A stretch of DNA of 64,000 nt, taken from the NCBI GenBank assembly GCA_021773035.1, contig JAJFKU010000059.1:62001-126000 (forward strand), written 5' to 3'. Both the position numbers and the translations under genes were made by a program. This DNA comes from Woeseiaceae bacterium. GTDB taxonomy: Bacteria > Pseudomonadota > Gammaproteobacteria > Steroidobacterales > Woeseiaceae. This document shows positions 1 through 7,748 of this stretch, piece by piece; position 1 is the stretch's first letter, and the number at the start of each line of letters is the position of its first letter. The notes under the pieces are model-generated. The model made no database searches. It had not been told where the DNA came from and saw only the letters and a list, made by a program, of their open reading frames with translations.

Positions 1-109
1 GCGCGGCTTTTCCGTTAATCAAGAAAAGCTTAGACCCGCGGCTGTCCGCGATCTTCCTGATCGCGGCTGATCGACCTTTCTTTCAACTTTGATTAACTAG
101 AGGTCTATC
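1..109 (+). promoter_or_regulatory. Repeat-rich leader upstream of the ParM-like gene
   Basis: The 109 bases before the actin-like gene contain three direct copies of CGCGGCT at 2-8, 37-43 and 62-68. An inverted pair, GTTAATCAA at 14-22 and TTGATTAAC at 89-97, brackets them. ParMR-type systems usually carry an iteron-like centromere (parC) that doubles as operator just upstream of parM. The arrangement fits that model, but only the repeats are observed; the function is inferred, and the array may continue left of the window. Confidence 0.4.
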
Positions 110-1090
110 ATGAAATCTCATGCAATCGTTCGTGCCCTTGATGTGGGCTACGGCAACACAAAATATTCGACTGCCAATGCGGCGGGTAAGATTCGCTACA
201 AAGCGTTTCGGTCCCTCGCGCCAACAGCGGCAATTGCCGACATCTCCGCGGGCACAATGTGCAAGCGCGATACAGTATGCGTTTCGATCGACGACGTCTG
301 CTACGAAATCGGTCCTGACTCCGAGTACGTGGTCGATGTCGAGCACGTTCCCGTCTCCGATCACAGCTATGTAACCACACCGGAGTACCGCGCCCTCTGC
401 CGCGGAGCACTTGCATACATGCGGGCACCGCGAATTGACGTGCTGGTCGTCGGGCTACCCGTGACGCGAGTAACGTCTCACATCGCACAGCTTCGTACCG
501 AACTCTCCGGCCCCCAAAAGCTCGATGACGGCCGTTCCATAGAGGTAAACAGGGTCATCGTCATCGCCCAACCCATTGGCGGCGCACTCTATACGACCTT
601 TTCGAGCGGCGACTACAACAGTTTTCGTGAACAAACCACGCTAACGATCGATATTGGCGCTGGAACTAGCGACGCACTCGTCAGCCGCGGCCTCAAGGCA
701 TTCCCCAAACGATGCGAGACGCACGCCGGCGGTATGCTCGCCGTGCTCCGCCAGCTCGCCGATACCATCAACGAAAGCTACGGCGTCGAGTGTTCGACTC
801 TGATGCTGGACAAGGCTCTGCGCAGCGGAGTGCTACCGATCGCCGGCCAGAAGATCCCGGTATCGTCGATGTTGGACTCAACGCGGCCGATCATCGATCA
901 GGCCATAAACGCATTGATGGCACGGGTGGGAACAGTCGACGACATCGACCGCATTGTACTCATTGGAGGCGGCGCTCCGTTTTTCGAGCCACGCGTCCGG
1001 CATCGATTCCCCAATCACGAAGTATCGGTTTGCGATGCCGGCATCTTCGCCAACGTACGCGGCTTTCAGATAGCAGGTACCGCGTCGTGA
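110..1090 (+). CDS. ParM/StbA-like plasmid segregation actin
   Basis: Predicted actin-fold ATPase of 326 residues. The N-terminal phosphate-1 motif reads ALDVGYGNTKY (about residues 9-19), the phosphate-2 motif TLTIDIGAGTSD lies near 178-190, and the adenosine motif IVLIGGGA lies near 282-289. This motif order and length match the ParM/StbA/Alp family, whose filaments push plasmid copies apart. It is the first of an overlapping gene chain: its TGA stop overlaps a GTG start of a small downstream gene, as expected for a parM-parR pair. In an integrated element it could stabilise a circular intermediate. PRTRC-type actin-like proteins are close relatives, so the exact subfamily is uncertain. Confidence 0.78.
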   Translation: MKSHAIVRALDVGYGNTKYSTANAAGKIRYKAFRSLAPTAAIADISAGTMCKRDTVCVSIDDVCYEIGPDSEYVVDVEHVPVSDHSYVTTPEYRALCRGALAYMRAPRIDVLVVGLPVTRVTSHIAQLRTELSGPQKLDDGRSIEVNRVIVIAQPIGGALYTTFSSGDYNSFREQTTLTIDIGAGTSDALVSRGLKAFPKRCETHAGGMLAVLRQLADTINESYGVECSTLMLDKALRSGVLPIAGQKIPVSSMLDSTRPIIDQAINALMARVGTVDDIDRIVLIGGGAPFFEPRVRHRFPNHEVSVCDAGIFANVRGFQIAGTAS

Positions 1091-1335
1091 TCCCGATTCG
1101 CATCAACTTGCACATCGACCCGGCCGTGGCACCTTGGTTGTACGAATCGCTATGCGAATTGCCGGCGCGGCAACGTGCCGGACGCGTTCGTATTCTCGCC
1201 ACGCTGGGCTTACGCCTCGAAGGAAATCCAGGAGGCAGCGGCAAAGGGTTAGCTGAGAACGATTCGACGATGCCGCTAGGCGATATGGCTGAAGACATTA
1301 GAGAACTTGTGTTGAAGGACGGCAATGAAGAATGA
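1087..1335 (+). CDS. Small ParR-like adaptor protein (putative)
   Basis: An 82-residue frame that starts with GTG inside the stop codon of the actin-like gene (GTGA overlap) and overlaps the next start by 11 bases. The N-terminal segment RINLHIDP followed by a predicted helical stretch (PWLYESLCELPARQRAGRVR) resembles the ribbon-helix-helix DNA-binding start of ParR/StbB adaptors. Those proteins bind the centromere and cap ParM filaments. The tight coupling to the actin gene is the main argument; sequence similarity is weak and the acidic tail is not diagnostic. The same frame is open further upstream, but those residues would lie entirely within the actin gene. Confidence 0.5.
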   Translation: MIPIRINLHIDPAVAPWLYESLCELPARQRAGRVRILATLGLRLEGNPGGSGKGLAENDSTMPLGDMAEDIRELVLKDGNEE

Positions 1336-1765
1336 AGCCTACAAGGTAACGCTGCTGCCCCGGTACATCCGAGTCGGCGCGGCGCCGGCCTACCTGGGCA
1401 TGGACCGGAACCGCTTCACGGCGGAGATTCGCCCCTATCTCACCGAAATTGTCATGGGCAAACGCAGCAAGGCATTCGACCGGCTTGAACTGGACGCGAT
1501 TGCGGACCAGTATAAGGAACGCAACGGACGTCCCGGTCGATTGCAAGGAGAACGACTATGGGACGGCAAAGAACGCCCGGTCTCGTCAAAAGAGCGGGCA
1601 TTTGGCACATCGACAAATGGATCGAAGGGCAACGAGTTTGCCAAAGCACTGGATCGGCTGAACTGGAAGAAGCCCAACGGTTTCTTGCCAGACACACAGA
1701 ATCCTTGCGACAGGCAAGAATCTACGGCGTCAGGCCAGAGCGGAGTTTCGAGGAAGCAGCGATAA
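1325..1765 (+). CDS. Excisionase/AlpA-like regulator overlapping the integrase
   Basis: A 146-residue protein. Its first 75 residues (PRYIRVGAAPAYLGMDRNRF, then a segment resembling ERLWD) look like the short winged-helix proteins encoded directly upstream of this integrase subfamily, which act as excisionases or AlpA-type regulators. The frame continues 208 bases into the integrase gene in a different phase. The tail rich in Ser, Thr, Lys and Asn recalls tails I remember from related islands, so the overlap may be genuinely coding. The integrase ribosome-binding site (AAGGAG at 1545-1550) sits inside this gene, implying translational coupling. The exact C-terminus is the uncertain part. Confidence 0.6.
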   Translation: MKNEAYKVTLLPRYIRVGAAPAYLGMDRNRFTAEIRPYLTEIVMGKRSKAFDRLELDAIADQYKERNGRPGRLQGERLWDGKERPVSSKERAFGTSTNGSKGNEFAKALDRLNWKKPNGFLPDTQNPCDRQESTASGQSGVSRKQR

Positions 1766-2640
1766 AGTTTGTTCGTGAGAACCAGCACAAACGCTCGCTC
1801 GATCGCGACATCTGTCTCATCAAACAACTGATGCCGTTCATTGGTTCGCTGCCGCTGCAGCGAATTCATCGCGGCACGCTCGAACCGTGGATCGATTACA
1901 AACGAAAGGAGGGAAGAGCACCTGGAACGATAAACCACGGGTTGAAAGTCGTGCGTCGAATCCTGAACCTCGCCGAATACGAGTGGATGGACGAGAACGG
2001 CCTGACCTGGCTGGCCCGCGCACCGCGAATCAAACTGCTGCCCGATACCAACAAGCGGCAACCTTATCCGTTGAGTTGGGACGAGCAGCAGCAACTGTTC
2101 TCGGCGCTGCCGCCGCATCTTGCACGAATGGCATTGTTCGCCGTTAACACGGGTTGTCGCGATGCCGAAATCTGCAGGCTGCAGTGGGACTGGGAGGTCA
2201 AGGTTCCGCAACTGGATACCTTCGTGTTCATCGTACCGGGAACATTCGTCAAGAACGGCGACGAGAGACTGATTGTCCTGAACGACATTGCCCGCTCCGT
2301 AGTGAGTTCGCGTCGCGGTAAACACCGCACTCACGTATTCAGCTACAAGGGCAAGCCGATTGCCAGAATGCTGAACAGCTCCTGGTGCCGGGTCCGAAAG
2401 ACAGTCGATCTGCCGCAGGTCCGGGTCCACGACTTGAAACACACCTTCGGTCGACGCTTGCGGGCGGCCGGTGTGAGTTTCGAGGACCGACAGGACTTGT
2501 TGGGACACCGTTCCGGACGAATGACCACACACTACTCGGCGGCGGAGCTCACAAAGCTCATCGAAGCCGCCAATACGGTGTGTGAAAGAAACGGTAACAG
2601 GCCCGAGTTGGTGGTTTTGCGAAGGCTCAGCGTTAGCTGA
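1558..2640 (+). CDS. int: Tyrosine recombinase (phage/ICE-type integrase)
   Basis: Site-specific recombinase of 360 residues. An N-terminal arm and core-binding region (about 1-170) precedes the catalytic domain. Visible catalytic residues are Arg201 (NTGCRDAE), His291 and Lys294 in HDLKHTFGRRLRAAG, His317 in LLGHRSG, and the nucleophile Tyr326 in TTHYS. The second catalytic position is Lys where most tyrosine recombinases have Arg; from memory this is usual in this island-associated subfamily. AAGGAG lies 7 bases before the ATG. The gene points at the 3' end of tRNA-Phe less than 100 bases away, so that tRNA is the likely target site. Confidence 0.93.
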   Translation: MGRQRTPGLVKRAGIWHIDKWIEGQRVCQSTGSAELEEAQRFLARHTESLRQARIYGVRPERSFEEAAIKFVRENQHKRSLDRDICLIKQLMPFIGSLPLQRIHRGTLEPWIDYKRKEGRAPGTINHGLKVVRRILNLAEYEWMDENGLTWLARAPRIKLLPDTNKRQPYPLSWDEQQQLFSALPPHLARMALFAVNTGCRDAEICRLQWDWEVKVPQLDTFVFIVPGTFVKNGDERLIVLNDIARSVVSSRRGKHRTHVFSYKGKPIARMLNSSWCRVRKTVDLPQVRVHDLKHTFGRRLRAAGVSFEDRQDLLGHRSGRMTTHYSAAELTKLIEAANTVCERNGNRPELVVLRRLSVS

Positions 2641-2641
2641 C

Positions 2642-2662
2642 TCACGCAAAATTCACGCAAAA
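2642..2662 (+). repeat. Tandem direct repeat TCACGCAAAA after the integrase
   Basis: TCACGCAAAA occurs at 2642-2651 and again at 2653-2662, immediately after the integrase stop and about 70 bases before the tRNA 3' end. Short tandem repeats in this position are typical of integrase arm-type binding sites flanking an att core. The repeat itself is seen; the binding role is inferred. Confidence 0.45.
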
Positions 2663-2730
2663 CGAATTTCAGCGCTTTGCCCGCGGTAACGGATCGCGAA
2701 AAAAGTACAGAAAATTCAAAAGCTTGGGAT

Positions 2731-2806
<76 letters not shown>

Positions 2807-2902
2807 CTCGAGCGAGCGGGCCATTAGACCGAGATGCGTCTGCCCAGTCAAGGAAAAATGCCCGGCCCAGCAACGGGTTCCGGGCACCTCCGAAAACCAC
2901 CC

Positions 2903-3217
2903 CTACATATCGATCGCTTCAGCCAGCTCAACCGTACCGCCGACGTCCAGGATCGGGCAACCACGTGCCTTGGCGAGCGCATCGTCAAGATCCGCCGCCT
3001 CGAACAGGCCATAGCCGCTGGCCGGGTTCGAGCCGCCGTTGTCGGTCACCGAACCGTCCGGGTTCACCGTGCTCGACATGCCCACCGGGTTGCCGCCGTC
3101 GATCACCGCCGCACCCATGCCGCCCATCCATTTGCCCCATGCATCCAGCACGCTGGCTACCTCTTCCTCGGTCTCGGGGTGGTTGCCGCCGTGGTAAATA
3201 AATAAGTACTTCGCCAT
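2903..3217 (-). CDS. YCII-related domain protein
   Basis: A 104-residue protein starting MAKYLFIYHGG and containing GKWMGGMGAAVIDGGNP, features of the YCII/DGPF-type alpha-beta barrel fold. Family members are small cytosolic dimers, some with muconolactone-isomerase-like or dehalogenation chemistry, but most have no known role. The ATG is preceded by a purine-rich GAGGAGAGAGG. It is divergent from the PucR-type regulator 124 bases away, so the regulator may act on the shared intergenic region. No catalytic assignment is possible from sequence alone. Confidence 0.8.
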   Translation of the reverse strand: MAKYLFIYHGGNHPETEEEVASVLDAWGKWMGGMGAAVIDGGNPVGMSSTVNPDGSVTDNGGSNPASGYGLFEAADLDDALAKARGCPILDVGGTVELAEAIDM

Positions 3218-3341
3218 ATCCTCTCTCCTCTTCGTTTAATACCTGCAACAGGTTGAAAATAGAGATTATTCACATCTAAAACACTTTACATCGTGCATTC
3301 TGACGACAATCGAGCAATTCTATTGTGTAGACTACACAATC

Positions 3342-4637
3342 ATGGTCAATTTCCTCGAATCCACGCAGCTAGTCACCGCCACCCGCTCCCTGCGCGACTT
3401 CGGCGTCATACCCCGCATCGCCCCTGGTCTTCGTGAGCACAGCGACGACCTGCTTCGGTCCCTCTACAAACTCATCCTCCAGGAAGTCCGCGCCTTCACA
3501 GCCTCCGGCAACCCCGACGTCCTGCCCGAACTCGAACAGCACCTGCGCCACCACGTGGAAGAAATCTGCTCCCTGCTCGCCGGGCAGCCTCCCGGCGATC
3601 TCGCCTTCGTCCGCTCCCACGCCCGTCGCCGTGCCGGGCAGAAGTTTCCGCTCGACGCCGTGCTCGCCTCCTACCGTTGCATCCACAAGTCCCTCGCGGA
3701 GTGGATTCGCGATGCCGCACTGCAATCTGCCAACGACTCCGCTCAGCTGCGGCGCGTCGTCGCCGCCGTGGCCGACTTCACCATCGAGTACACCGGTGCC
3801 ATCGGCACCCTCATCACCTCGGAATACGTCTCGCAGACCCGCCTGCTCGCCGAAGCCGAGGGCGACCGCCGCAGCGAACTCCTCAACCTGCTGCTCAGCG
3901 GCTACGACGAATCCGACCGCCGGGCCGCCCAGCTCCTGCGGCGCGCCGGCTATCTCGAACAGCGCCAGTCCTTCTGCGTCGCCGTCGCCCGCTCTGTCGA
4001 TCCCCGGGAGATGGAAAACGCCGCCCGCGCCAAGCGCATGGCGGACGCCGTCAGCGAAGCGATTCGCAACCTGCCCGTTCGCGTCCTCATCGGCATCAAC
4101 GAAAACCTCGTCACCGTCATCCTGTCCGGCACCCGGCGACAGTCCGGCTGGACAGCCCCGCAATCGCTGCTCGCCGACCGCGTTTACCCGCAGCTTCGTA
4201 CCGTGGGCCCGGCCGCATTGATCGGCGTCAGCACCGATGCCCCATCCACCTCGCACATCCCGAACGCGCTCACGCAGGCAAAACTCTCGCTCGACTTCGC
4301 CAGCGTCGGCGAGCGCGTCATGTCCTGGGCCCGCATTCCGTTTCGCGACATGCTGGTGCGCGTCGCCGCCGAGCAGATCCAGTCAGCGCTGCCCGCGTGG
4401 CTCGCCGCTTTCCTCGAAGCTGACCGCAAAGCCCGTGGCTCACTCGGCAAAACCTTGCGCGCCTACGCAAAAGCCGATATGAATATCCTCAAGACTGCCA
4501 AGGACCTCTCGCTGCACCCCAACACCATCTACGCCCGCATGCAGAAAATAAACGACATCACCGAACTGAACCCTTTGAGCTACAACGCGCTCACCGAACT
4601 GCTGCTCGCGACCGACTGCGCCATTCCCGACCCATGA
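3342..4637 (+). CDS. PucR/CdaR-family helix-turn-helix regulator
   Basis: A 431-residue regulator. The N-terminal two thirds are an alpha-rich sensory region, followed by a GGDEF-like/CdaR-type middle (about 200-330) and a C-terminal helix-turn-helix, TAKDLSLHPNTIYARMQKI (about 388-406), the signature of PucR C-terminal HTH domains. Such proteins respond to small metabolites and activate purine, amino-acid or sugar-acid genes. It overlaps the following acetyltransferase gene by 4 bases (ATGA), so the two are co-translated. The ligand and target genes cannot be read from the sequence; the divergent YCII gene is the nearest candidate target. Confidence 0.8.
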   Translation: MVNFLESTQLVTATRSLRDFGVIPRIAPGLREHSDDLLRSLYKLILQEVRAFTASGNPDVLPELEQHLRHHVEEICSLLAGQPPGDLAFVRSHARRRAGQKFPLDAVLASYRCIHKSLAEWIRDAALQSANDSAQLRRVVAAVADFTIEYTGAIGTLITSEYVSQTRLLAEAEGDRRSELLNLLLSGYDESDRRAAQLLRRAGYLEQRQSFCVAVARSVDPREMENAARAKRMADAVSEAIRNLPVRVLIGINENLVTVILSGTRRQSGWTAPQSLLADRVYPQLRTVGPAALIGVSTDAPSTSHIPNALTQAKLSLDFASVGERVMSWARIPFRDMLVRVAAEQIQSALPAWLAAFLEADRKARGSLGKTLRAYAKADMNILKTAKDLSLHPNTIYARMQKINDITELNPLSYNALTELLLATDCAIPDP

Positions 4638-5122
4638 ACGACGACATCGACATCCGGCACGAACTCCGCTGCGGCGATCTCGGCCGCATCATTTCACTAC
4701 ACGGTGAGGCCTACGAACCGCTGGGCGGTTATGGCCTGCGCTTCGAGGCCTTTGTCGCCGAAACCATTGCCGAGTTCGCGCTGGGAAACGACGGCCGCGG
4801 TCAAATCTGGCTCGCCGAAAAATCCGGGGATTTAGCAGGCTGCGCTGCCATCGTACTTCGCGACGACAACATCGCGCAGTTACGCTGGGTCGTCGTCACA
4901 CCGACCGCGCGCGGTTCCGGGCTTGGCAAGAAACTCATGAAGCTCGCGTTCGCTTACAGTCGCGAGCAGCGGTGCCAGAGCATCGTCCTCGACACCACCG
5001 ACGGCCTGCCGGAATCGCAAACGATGTACGAGAAGCTCGGCTTTCAGGTCACGTCGCATACCGTCGAAGAGCTCTGGGATGGCCCGCGCCCGCTGATCCG
5101 CATGCACCTCGACCTCACATAA
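4634..5122 (+). CDS. GNAT-family N-acetyltransferase
   Basis: A 162-residue GNAT protein. The acetyl-CoA pyrophosphate-binding motif A is visible as LRWVVVTPTARGSGLGKKLM (about 91-110), preceded by the strand segment LAGCAAIVLRDD and followed by a typical motif B ending in MYEKLGFQV. Members of this group, often encoded next to regulators, acetylate small amines or protein N-termini; the substrate is unknown here. The start codon overlaps the stop of the PucR-type regulator, and a strong hairpin follows the stop at once. Confidence 0.85.
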   Translation: MNDDIDIRHELRCGDLGRIISLHGEAYEPLGGYGLRFEAFVAETIAEFALGNDGRGQIWLAEKSGDLAGCAAIVLRDDNIAQLRWVVVTPTARGSGLGKKLMKLAFAYSREQRCQSIVLDTTDGLPESQTMYEKLGFQVTSHTVEELWDGPRPLIRMHLDLT

Positions 5123-5127
5123 AAAAA

Positions 5128-5151
5128 CGCCCAACCTCGAAAGGTCGGGCG
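5128..5151. terminator. Bidirectional rho-independent terminator
   Basis: Ten-base arms CGCCCAACCT and AGGTCGGGCG with one mismatch surround a short CGAA loop. A run of seven A on the left (T on the minus strand) and a T-rich stretch on the right allow termination both ways. It separates the converging acetyltransferase and TonB-receptor genes. Confidence 0.8.
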
Positions 5152-5178
5152 CTTTCTCCCCCTATGCTGCTCTCGCTG

Positions 5179-7587
5179 CTAGTTCGAGAAGTTTCTTCTT
5201 AACGTGATGCCGATCGTACGCGGCGTATTGGTGCGGAACGCCAGCCGCGCGCGGCCGCCACGTTCGCGATCGAACGACAGGTTCGCGTTCTCATCGCCGA
5301 GATTGTGGATGTACGCCGTCGCCGACCAGTCGCCCATCTCGACGCCCGCGCTCAGGTTGATAATCGTGTACGGATCAAGCTGCAGATCCAGCACGTTCAG
5401 CTCGTTACCCGTCGCGCCACCGAACGCCAGTCCGGACGCAAACTGCCCGGCACCCGTTACCTGGTCGCCCGGCTGCGTGAAGCGGTCGCCGACATGGTGC
5501 ACGGTCATCGTCGCAAAGCCATTGGAGCCGCCGAACATTTCCACCGGGAAGTAGTAACTGCCGGTCGCCGCGAACTGGAACTCGGGAACGGACGCCAGCC
5601 GGTTGCCATCGATCAGTCCAGCCAACGGACTGCCGTTAACATCGAGGAAGGTTGAATCGAACTCCGATTCCAGGATGCTGCCGGCGATCGACACTTCGAA
5701 CGACTCACTCGGCTGCGCGCTCAGCTCAAATTCGACACCCGCCGTGTGTGAGTCCTTAACGTTTACGGCCACACGAGACGAACAGTTGTTGGCGTCGAGG
5801 TTAACCTGCAGGTCGTCGATGTCCGTGTAGAACACAGCCGCATTAAAGGTGACGCCATTGTCATACTGCGTCTTCAGGCCAGCCTCATAGTTCCACAAGG
5901 TCTCGTCCGCAAACTTCTGAAAGCCGCCGAAGGTCGCGATGTCATCCGCGGAACACAGCGTCACGTTCAACGGATCGTTGACGCCGCCCAGACGGAAACC
6001 CTGTGACGCCTGCGCGTTGAAGGTCATATCGTCATTCAGGTCCCACGACAGCATGACGCGCGGCGTAAACCCATCCGACGATGTCGTATCCGACTCATTG
6101 AAATCGCCGTTGGCGAACAGCCCGCCGCTGGTGATCGTGCGTTTGTCCGTGTAGTCGTAAAAACGACCGCCAACGGTCAGCTGCACTTCTTCATTAATAT
6201 CGTAGGACACTTCACCGAATACTGCGGTTTGTTCCACGTTGTAGGGAAGGTCCGAGTTAAACGGCGAATCAAGATTGGTGAAGCCGTTGGCAACGCTCGC
6301 CGAAGTACCCGCACCCAGAGCTGCATCCGTAGCAGCCGCATATCCCGGTGTCGGCAGTCGCTGTGCATAGGTGCGATCGGTATCTGAGTAGAACAAACCG
6401 AACAACCACTGCAGGCGACCCTCCGTATTCGAACTGGCACGTATTTCAAAGGTCGTTTGATCGACATCCGTCGTATCGCGGAGATTCGATGGCAACAGCA
6501 CATCGGCATCCGTATACCCAAGGTCCACCGAGACACTGCCGGTCAGCGCGCTCGCGTCGCGGCTGACAAGAATCTCACGATCCGTCTTGCTCGCAACAAA
6601 CGTCAGGTCAAAGCTCGAGAAAGAAGCGTCGGCCGTAACATCGGCGATCAGGGCTTCGTCGGTGAACTCTTCATTCAGTCGCAGGAACTGCTGCCGCTCA
6701 CCGAGCTGTACCGCCGGTCGCGTTGTCGTGAACGGATTCGCATACAGATTATAAGCTTCCTGGCGATTGAATCCATCGGCTTCGACTTCCTGGTAAACGA
6801 CTCGCGGCGTAATCGTCAACATGTCGTTCGGTGCAAACGTCAAGGCTGCGCGCGCGCCGGTTCGGTTACCGCCGTTCACGTCCTTGGACACGCCGCCACC
6901 TTCGCGAAGCGCGTCGATAAAGCCGCCGTATTCCGTCGTATAACCTACCAGCCGCAGCCCTGCACGACCGTCTGCGAACGGCAGGTTAATCATGCCTTTC
7001 ACATGGCCGCCGATGTCACCGTCGGTGACGGAGTTGAGGTTCAACTCAACATTGCCTTCGAACTCATTCAGGTTCGGCTTGTTGGTGATGTAGCGAATCG
7101 TGCCACCCACGGAACCGGAGCCAAACAGCGTGCCCTGCGGACCACGCAGCGTTTCAACACGGTTGAGGTCGTAGAGATCGAGATCCGGCGTGAACAGGGA
7201 CAAGGAAATAACCGACTCGTCGAGATAAACGCCCACCTGCTCCTTGACGCCCGGCTGGTCGCGAACGATCTGGCCGGCCGATACACCCCTGATAGCCACC
7301 TGGCTCTGGCCGGGACCGAGGTTTTGCACCGTCAGGCCAGCCACGTTCCTGGACAGGCCTTCCAGATCGGTGGCACCGCTGCGCTCGATATCCGCCGCGG
7401 TCTGCGCGTTGATCGAGAACGGGATGTCCTGAATAGATGCTTCGCGCTTGGTCGCGGTGACGACGATCTCTTCTATAATCATCTGTGCAAACGCCGATCC
7501 ACTGATGCTCAAAGCCAGCAGTGTCGCCGGTACGGCGCATAGCGGGTGTGTCGTTTTTCTACAACTAGTCATGATAAGCCCCCTCAT
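5179..7587 (-). CDS. TonB-dependent outer-membrane receptor
   Basis: An 802-residue receptor with a signal peptide ending near SGSAFAQ, a TonB box IEEIVVTATKRE just after it, a plug domain (about 45-165, ending GTLFGSGSVGGTIRYITN), and a long 22-strand-type barrel rich in alternating aromatic and small residues. Receptors with the EIVVTATKRE box are expanded in sphingomonads and marine gammaproteobacteria and import siderophores, glycans or other bulky substrates. No substrate-binding or transport partner is adjacent, so the ligand is unknown. An alternative start five codons downstream (7572) would give a more usual signal peptide. The last residues are NFSN rather than a terminal Phe. Confidence 0.93.
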   Translation of the reverse strand: MRGLIMTSCRKTTHPLCAVPATLLALSISGSAFAQMIIEEIVVTATKREASIQDIPFSINAQTAADIERSGATDLEGLSRNVAGLTVQNLGPGQSQVAIRGVSAGQIVRDQPGVKEQVGVYLDESVISLSLFTPDLDLYDLNRVETLRGPQGTLFGSGSVGGTIRYITNKPNLNEFEGNVELNLNSVTDGDIGGHVKGMINLPFADGRAGLRLVGYTTEYGGFIDALREGGGVSKDVNGGNRTGARAALTFAPNDMLTITPRVVYQEVEADGFNRQEAYNLYANPFTTTRPAVQLGERQQFLRLNEEFTDEALIADVTADASFSSFDLTFVASKTDREILVSRDASALTGSVSVDLGYTDADVLLPSNLRDTTDVDQTTFEIRASSNTEGRLQWLFGLFYSDTDRTYAQRLPTPGYAAATDAALGAGTSASVANGFTNLDSPFNSDLPYNVEQTAVFGEVSYDINEEVQLTVGGRFYDYTDKRTITSGGLFANGDFNESDTTSSDGFTPRVMLSWDLNDDMTFNAQASQGFRLGGVNDPLNVTLCSADDIATFGGFQKFADETLWNYEAGLKTQYDNGVTFNAAVFYTDIDDLQVNLDANNCSSRVAVNVKDSHTAGVEFELSAQPSESFEVSIAGSILESEFDSTFLDVNGSPLAGLIDGNRLASVPEFQFAATGSYYFPVEMFGGSNGFATMTVHHVGDRFTQPGDQVTGAGQFASGLAFGGATGNELNVLDLQLDPYTIINLSAGVEMGDWSATAYIHNLGDENANLSFDRERGGRARLAFRTNTPRTIGITLRRNFSN

Positions 7588-7748
7588 CGATCAATCAGTA
7601 TGTAAATAATGACAACGTTTCTCTAATGTCGTTCCTTTGAGTCTAGTGTGGTTTTTTCGCAAATCAAGAGCCCTTAGAAATAAAAGTTATGTCGATCCGG
7701 TCTAGAATGATGCTGGCAAAACCATAAGTGAACCCACAAGGAACCGCG

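Noticed and set aside
1435-2649. 404-codon open frame on the minus strand
   Set aside because: Lies entirely opposite the integrase and excisionase-like genes; composition is that of a mirrored frame in GC-rich coding DNA, with no recognisable domain.
6457-7542. 361-codon plus-strand frame opposite the TonB receptor
   Set aside because: Antisense shadow of a well-supported receptor gene; the translation has no domain or signal.
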